Positions 59,875-64,000 of a stretch of 64,000 nt of DNA are shown piece by piece. The notes beneath the pieces were generated by a model, which was given only the letters and a program-made list of their open reading frames with translations, had not been told where the DNA came from and made no database searches. Numbering within the stretch: position 1 is the first letter of the stretch; every line of letters starts with the position of its first letter. The translations under genes and the position numbers were made by a program. The stretch comes from CAZEQK01 sp964514395 (GTDB lineage Bacteria; Bacillota; Bacilli; Tepidibacillales; Tepidibacillaceae), in assembly GCA_964514395.1 (NCBI GenBank), contig CAZEQK010000014.1, positions 8,467-72,466 of the forward strand, written 5' to 3'.

Positions 59875-61028
59875 CTATTAGCACCTTCCTTAACTAATGG
59901 AAGAAGTATTGAAAAACTAGTCCCTTCCTCTAATTGACTTGCTACTCCAATATTGCCCCCATGGACTTCTACTAGCTCCTTAGCAATCGACAAACCAAGA
60001 CCAGTGCTCATAAAATCCTTTGTCCGTTCTGTATCAATACGATAGAATCGATCAAAAATATAAGGAAGCTTCTCCTTAGAAATTCCCGGCCCATTGTCTT
60101 TTATGTCAATGCGGACCATATCATCCTGTAGATAAGTCTCAATTATTATGGTCAGGTCTTTTTCTCCGCCATATTTTACTGCATTCCCTATAATATTTCT
60201 AAATATTTGATTCATTCTTTTTCTGTCCATTCTAACTTGTATGTTTTCATCTATTTTATCCAAGTACTTTAGCTTATAATGATCTTCTTCTAATTCAAAT
60301 TTAAATTCCTCCGTTAAATCATTCATAAAGGCTTTTAATGGTATATTTTCAAATTGAAAATCCAACTTCTGCATGTCAAGCTTAGAAAATAAGAATAGAT
60401 CGTCAATTAGTCTATTCATATATTCTGTATTATTTGCTATGGTACGTAGGTATCTTTTTATTTGACTTTCATCTGTTATCGCCTCATCAGCAATAGCTTC
60501 AATATATCCTTGAATCGATGTAATCGGCGTCTTTAAATCATGGGAAATATTTGCAATGAGCGTTCTTCTATTCTCTTCATACTCTATCTTCATTTTTTCA
60601 CTTTCCTGTAGTTTTTTTGCCATTTCATTAAAGGAAAGAATCAGTAGATTTACTACATTAGGTTGATTAAACTCTACTTGAACGTTATAATTCCCTTTTG
60701 CTATTTCTTCAACTCCACTTCTAAGCTTATCTATTGGTCTAAACATTCTTTTTTCTAAGCGAAACAAGAATACAAGCTCTAAAATCCCCTTTATACTAAA
60801 TAATACTGCAAAAAAAATGGTCATGCCTTTAAAACCTTCATACTTAAAAAGTAAGTACCAAAAAAGGATATTGAATATCGTAATAATGGGAAATAAAAAT
60901 TTAACGTATTTATGATATTTTCGAAATTCCTCTCTGTGACTGTATAATTCATTATGATATCTTTGATGATGTTTATTAAAATATCGCTTAAATATTCCTT
61001 TGTTTTTTTTATACATACGTCGTATCAC
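59871..61028 (-). CDS. sensor histidine kinase
   Basis: A 385-residue kinase. A basic N-terminal tail (residues 1-40) leads to two close membrane segments (about 44-63 and 68-90) with almost no external loop, then a HAMP-like linker. HisKA carries the phospho-acceptor in NISHDLKTPITSIQGYIEAI and HATPase has NIIGNAVKYGG, DNGPGIS and TGLGLSIAKELVEVHGG. The short loop between segments suggests sensing within the membrane. It is cotranscribed with the OmpR-type regulator. Confidence 0.92.
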   Translation of the reverse strand: MIRRMYKKNKGIFKRYFNKHHQRYHNELYSHREEFRKYHKYVKFLFPIITIFNILFWYLLFKYEGFKGMTIFFAVLFSIKGILELVFLFRLEKRMFRPIDKLRSGVEEIAKGNYNVQVEFNQPNVVNLLILSFNEMAKKLQESEKMKIEYEENRRTLIANISHDLKTPITSIQGYIEAIADEAITDESQIKRYLRTIANNTEYMNRLIDDLFLFSKLDMQKLDFQFENIPLKAFMNDLTEEFKFELEEDHYKLKYLDKIDENIQVRMDRKRMNQIFRNIIGNAVKYGGEKDLTIIIETYLQDDMVRIDIKDNGPGISKEKLPYIFDRFYRIDTERTKDFMSTGLGLSIAKELVEVHGGNIGVASQLEEGTSFSILLPLVKEGANR

Positions 61029-61174
61029 CTGTTATTTTCTTATTAATAATATCTTCCATTATAACAATAATAACATGGATAAGAATAAGGATGCATATCT
61101 ATTGTATGATGCATCCTTGTAACTACTTTATCTACTCATTTTTCTTCCTAACTATGTGTGTTATACCTACTCTA

Positions 61175-61792
61175 TTAACTTAATGATATTTCTACCAAAA
61201 TATCCATTTCATAAGCAATTTCTTTTTCCTCCATTTTATTGCCAGAAGCAGTAAGTTCTATTTTTTTTACTTCATAGCTTTTATTGATGAATACGTTGAG
61301 ATCCATGTTTTCCAAATCAATCGAATGGAATTCCTCAATAAAATGGGGGTGGTGTATCTTATTTTTTATTTCCTCAGGAATTTCTTTTGCATTCAACGAT
61401 AGAGTATACCCATTGTTTTCTTGATCATTAACCTTTAATTCATTTAATATATGAAACATAAAGGCGACCTTATTCAATCGTTCTTTCACTCCCCTATTTT
61501 TTCTATGACTATAATGGTGAAAATGGTGCATAAACCCATGATGATCTTCCCCATCAAAGTCTTCAAAGCTAAACTCAGTTGTCCCTTCATGATTTAATAC
61601 CTTCCCTTGGTCATTCACTTCGGTTCTTATATTTGCCTTCATATGTCCATTTTCCATATTCTTTTCAAATTCATTCTCAAGTTTAAAAATATTCTTTTTA
61701 TCTTTTTTCCCTTCGATATGAACAATACCTTTGATTTCTTTCTTTTTCTTCATCGTAGTAAAAATATCATACAATAATTTAATTTTATTCAT
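61175..61792 (-). CDS. histidine-rich hypothetical protein
   Basis: A 205-residue soluble, charged protein with a striking histidine cluster (DHHGFMHHFHHYSH, about 88-101) and further HHPH and ENEFEKN patches. It has no signal peptide or membrane segment. The C-terminal half (NVFINKSYEVKKIELTASGN, then KEIAYEMDILVEISLS) looks beta-rich. The histidine cluster could bind metal, but this is inference. It lies upstream of the two-component genes on the same strand, with its own AGGAGG-type site. Confidence 0.6.
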   Translation of the reverse strand: MNKIKLLYDIFTTMKKKKEIKGIVHIEGKKDKKNIFKLENEFEKNMENGHMKANIRTEVNDQGKVLNHEGTTEFSFEDFDGEDHHGFMHHFHHYSHRKNRGVKERLNKVAFMFHILNELKVNDQENNGYTLSLNAKEIPEEIKNKIHHPHFIEEFHSIDLENMDLNVFINKSYEVKKIELTASGNKMEEKEIAYEMDILVEISLS

Positions 61793-61922
61793 TCTTATAA
61801 CCTCCTTGGTTTTTGGTATGAGGTTATTGTAAAAGATAAGTATAAAATGAGACTAAACCAATTATAAAAATTCTATAAAAATATATAAATTTTCTATAAT
61901 ACCTTTCTATTTACTAGTTAAT

Positions 61923-61960
61923 AAAAAGCTCACAGTATAAACTGTGAGCTTTTTCCTGTT
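61923..61960 (-). terminator. intrinsic terminator after the SLH-protein gene
   Basis: A perfect 14-bp stem (61923-61936 with 61941-61954) and 4-nt loop. Confidence 0.92.
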
Positions 61961-61977
61961 TCACTAACATCTAATTT

Positions 61978-63780
61978 CTAGTGGCGGTGATGCTCATTTC
62001 CATAACTCACCTTCAGTTGATGGTGGTCTGCAAATTTGACCTCTAATTCTAATGCTTTAACATTGTCTTTATCCACATTTAATGCACTCAAAACAGCATT
62101 AATGGTTTCATCATTACTCATATCTGCTGTTAATGACATATCATTTAATAATTGTTCGAATTCTGTTGCAGCCTTATCTCCACTGAGTTTATCGGATCCA
62201 TCCTGAATGAAGGCTTTTACTTTCCCTTTATCATTTTCATAGTTCCAATAGCCTTTTTTACTGTCAGAAAATGTTATTTTTAATTGGAAATCATTTATAT
62301 TATTTGTATTTTCACTGACTGTACCATCATTGCTATTATTTTCATCTCCTGAGTTAGAATTATTTTTATTTTCTTCCCATTCAGAAGCTTTTCCTTTAGA
62401 ATCTTTATTTATTCCATCTTGTTCTGACTCTATTTTTATAACCTTACCGTTTGAAAATGCAATTTTTATTTCGATCTGTTTTAAGTCACTTTCATTAAAA
62501 TTAAGAACAGATAAAATATTATTTTTAACTTCTTCTTTACTCATATCAGGTTTCAAATCAAGCTGAGTCAAGATTGTTTCAACCTTATTCGTCGCCTCCT
62601 GGCCAGTGATTCTATTCTCATGACCTTCTGCTTTAATCTCTGCACGTACTCTTCCTTTGCTGTTTTTATAGCTAAGTTTATATTCTCCAGCTATGCCTTC
62701 TAGATTCACCTTAAATTCCCTGATGCCTGCCACGTTGGAATCAAGCTTATCTTTATCTAATAGATTTGCTTCAACTACTGTATTGTCCTTAACAACTGCT
62801 GAGAGCAAATCACCAACTAATAGTTGGTTCGCTGTAATAAATCTATCGTGATACTGTACCAATAATTCTGGAGAAATAGAATAGGTTAATGAATCTCCAC
62901 TAAAGCTATCTATTGAAATAGAACCAAGCGCTTGTCCATAGACATCTTCTGTGACAGAATTTTCTCCATAAACATCCTCAGTAACAGAACTATCTCCATA
63001 AACATCCTCAGTAACAGAATGGTCAAAGTTGATAGCTGTAACTTGTCCCATTACTGTTGTTGCACCAGAATCAGTTAATAATACTTCGTTTGTCCTATCC
63101 AATAGTGCAGCCATTTCTGCACGAGTTACTGCTTTATTTGGTTTAAATGTCCCGTCAGCATAGCCTGTAATTAGATCATTATCAACTGCAACCTTTACAT
63201 AGCCAATTGCACCAGCTGGAATCGCATCGGCATCCTTAAAATCAAGGGTAGCTGTCATATTACTTAATGCTTCTGATTGTAATCCAAGTGCTCTTACCAA
63301 TACGCTAGCTACCCAAACTCTTGATGCAGCTTTTTGGGGTTGAACCATATCCACAGAACTATCGAATAACCCGTTTTCTAAAGCAACAATAATATAACCT
63401 CTAGCCCAAGAATATTTGTGTCCTGCATCAAAAAGTTTAGCATCCTTAAAATACAATGTATTATCCTGTGATGTTGTTTTAGCCTTTGCTTCATCTTCAA
63501 ATCCCATTAATCGAACTGCTGTGACGATAGCTTCTACTTTATTTAAAGGTTTATTCGGGCGAAATGACCCATCGTTATAACCTTTAAATATATCCTTTGA
63601 AATCATCTGAGATATGTAATCCTTGGCCCATACCGCTTCATTTGAATCTTTAAACTGCATGATTTCCCCTTCACGGTTATGATGACCATCATCCTTTGCG
63701 AATGCTAAATTTTGACCAGTAAAGCTAAAAATAAGCATAAATGAAAGAATGATACTAAATACTACTTGTACTTTTTTCAT
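61978..63780 (-). CDS. S-layer homology domain protein with YusW-like domains
   Basis: A 600-residue secreted protein. The signal peptide ends near AFA/KD (residue 29). Three SLH domains (about 45-95, 105-165, 170-228) carry FKGYNDGSFRPNKPLNKVEA and ITGYADGTFKPNKAVTRAEM and should hold the protein to pyruvylated cell-wall polymer. A linker has SVTEDVYG three times. Two homologous C-terminal domains (about 345-450 and 495-600), each with DLKPDMSKEE- or LTADMSNDE-type loops, resemble the YusW-like fold; a low-complexity Asn/Ser/Asp spacer joins them. It ends GNEHHRH. Function unknown, surface-exposed. Confidence 0.88.
   Translation of the reverse strand: MKKVQVVFSIILSFMLIFSFTGQNLAFAKDDGHHNREGEIMQFKDSNEAVWAKDYISQMISKDIFKGYNDGSFRPNKPLNKVEAIVTAVRLMGFEDEAKAKTTSQDNTLYFKDAKLFDAGHKYSWARGYIIVALENGLFDSSVDMVQPQKAASRVWVASVLVRALGLQSEALSNMTATLDFKDADAIPAGAIGYVKVAVDNDLITGYADGTFKPNKAVTRAEMAALLDRTNEVLLTDSGATTVMGQVTAINFDHSVTEDVYGDSSVTEDVYGENSVTEDVYGQALGSISIDSFSGDSLTYSISPELLVQYHDRFITANQLLVGDLLSAVVKDNTVVEANLLDKDKLDSNVAGIREFKVNLEGIAGEYKLSYKNSKGRVRAEIKAEGHENRITGQEATNKVETILTQLDLKPDMSKEEVKNNILSVLNFNESDLKQIEIKIAFSNGKVIKIESEQDGINKDSKGKASEWEENKNNSNSGDENNSNDGTVSENTNNINDFQLKITFSDSKKGYWNYENDKGKVKAFIQDGSDKLSGDKAATEFEQLLNDMSLTADMSNDETINAVLSALNVDKDNVKALELEVKFADHHQLKVSYGNEHHRH
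62935..63023 (-). repeat. three 30-bp in-frame repeats in the SLH-protein gene
   Basis: Units encoding SVTEDVYG plus two variable residues occur three times in a row; the DNA is almost identical between units. Confidence 0.85.
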
Positions 63781-63932
63781 TTACAAACTCCTCTCTTTTT
63801 CAATTATTTTGCCCCTACACATATATACGTATAGAAATAGAAATTTTTGGGGGGGCTTTTAGATATAAACCAAATTCACCTGTTTGTATCTATTATTAAA
63901 ATAAGTTATAATTATTGAGATTGTTTACTATC

Positions 63933-63943
63933 GGGGGGGGGGG
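63933..63943. repeat. homopolymeric tract of 11 G
   Basis: Eleven consecutive Gs lie just before GAAGGTAATG, the ribosome site and start of the FadR/GntR-type gene. A shorter G7 tract lies at 63849-63855. Confidence 0.9.
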
Positions 63944-63949
63944 AAGGTA

Positions 63950-64000
63950 ATGAACTTCCAACAAATTCGACCACAAAAAATATATGAAAAAGTCGCAGAA
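63950..64000 (+). CDS. FadR/GntR family transcriptional regulator, N-terminal fragment
   Basis: Seventeen codons from ATG 63950 to the window end: MNFQQIRPQKIYEKVAE. The start of a GntR-type winged helix as in the FadR subfamily (F.PIRPKKIYEQVAE) is recognisable. The ribosome site GGGGAAGG is part of an 11-G tract. Nothing is known of the ligand or targets from this fragment. It is divergent from the SLH-protein gene, sharing the 169-bp intergenic region. Confidence 0.75.
   Translation, partial: MNFQQIRPQKIYEKVAE

Overview
The window is low-GC DNA from a spore-forming member of the Bacillales, most likely Bacillaceae. The evidence is a CotF-type spore coat pair, YrzI-type small sporulation peptides, a GsaB-type aminomutase, a YfhP-like protein, an Mta-like MerR regulator, T-box leaders and consensus AGGAGG ribosome sites. 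It is a draft scaffold: 100 Ns at 42317-42416 sit inside a 102-bp tandem repeat array. No rRNA, tRNA, CRISPR array or transposase gene was seen.

1-8.2 kb is core metabolism: the end of a CrcB/Fluc fluoride channel, a class II fumarase/aspartase lyase, gsaB, and a full-length glutamate synthase large subunit with no small-subunit gene beside it. 8.2-11.6 kb is accessory. A 24-codon ORF has its own promoter and terminator. Next comes a 2.5-kb segment bounded by 46-bp inverted repeats and TA dinucleotides, carrying a Xre-type regulator and three small membrane or exported proteins. It sits beside four tiny ORFs, two of them YrzI-like, and an attenuator-like hairpin ahead of the yfhP-like gene.

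12.6-27.2 kb holds housekeeping and catabolic genes: an aminotransferase, Mn-type sodA, an AGCS amino acid symporter, a degenerate sigma-like protein, a LarA-like protein, a fumarylacetoacetase-family enzyme, a short-chain dehydrogenase, trmB, a glycerophosphodiesterase, a methyltransferase, an EEP-family protein, an alkaline-phosphatase-family protein and a PHP phosphatase. 27.2-30.7 kb is a serine biosynthesis operon (aminotransferase then serA) behind two tandem T-box riboswitches with a likely AGC serine specifier. 30.8-33.4 kb is an unusual ThDP enzyme, GAF and STAS-like operon; pepF follows.

36-41 kb contains degV, an agr-like quorum-sensing locus (sensor kinase, AgrB with no ordinary start codon, and a 36-residue AgrD-like propeptide) without a response regulator, spore coat genes and a stand-alone truA. 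42.6-50.7 kb is a TAXI-type TRAP transporter operon (two binding lipoproteins, a DUF1850 protein, a fused permease) with a strong sigma-54 promoter, next to a DctB/DctD-like sensor kinase and sigma-54 activator that probably control it. 50.9-56 kb holds an Mta-like regulator, an ABC-2 exporter and an M42 peptidase. 56-64 kb holds a methyltransferase gene truncated by a dispersed repeat, a MarR/ArsA-family operon with two matching 19-bp operators, a two-component system, a histidine-rich protein, an S-layer-homology protein and the start of a FadR/GntR regulator.

A structured repeat of about 130-170 bp occurs three times (13.6, 19.7 and 56.9 kb). Most genes lie on the minus strand and are separated by clear intrinsic terminators.
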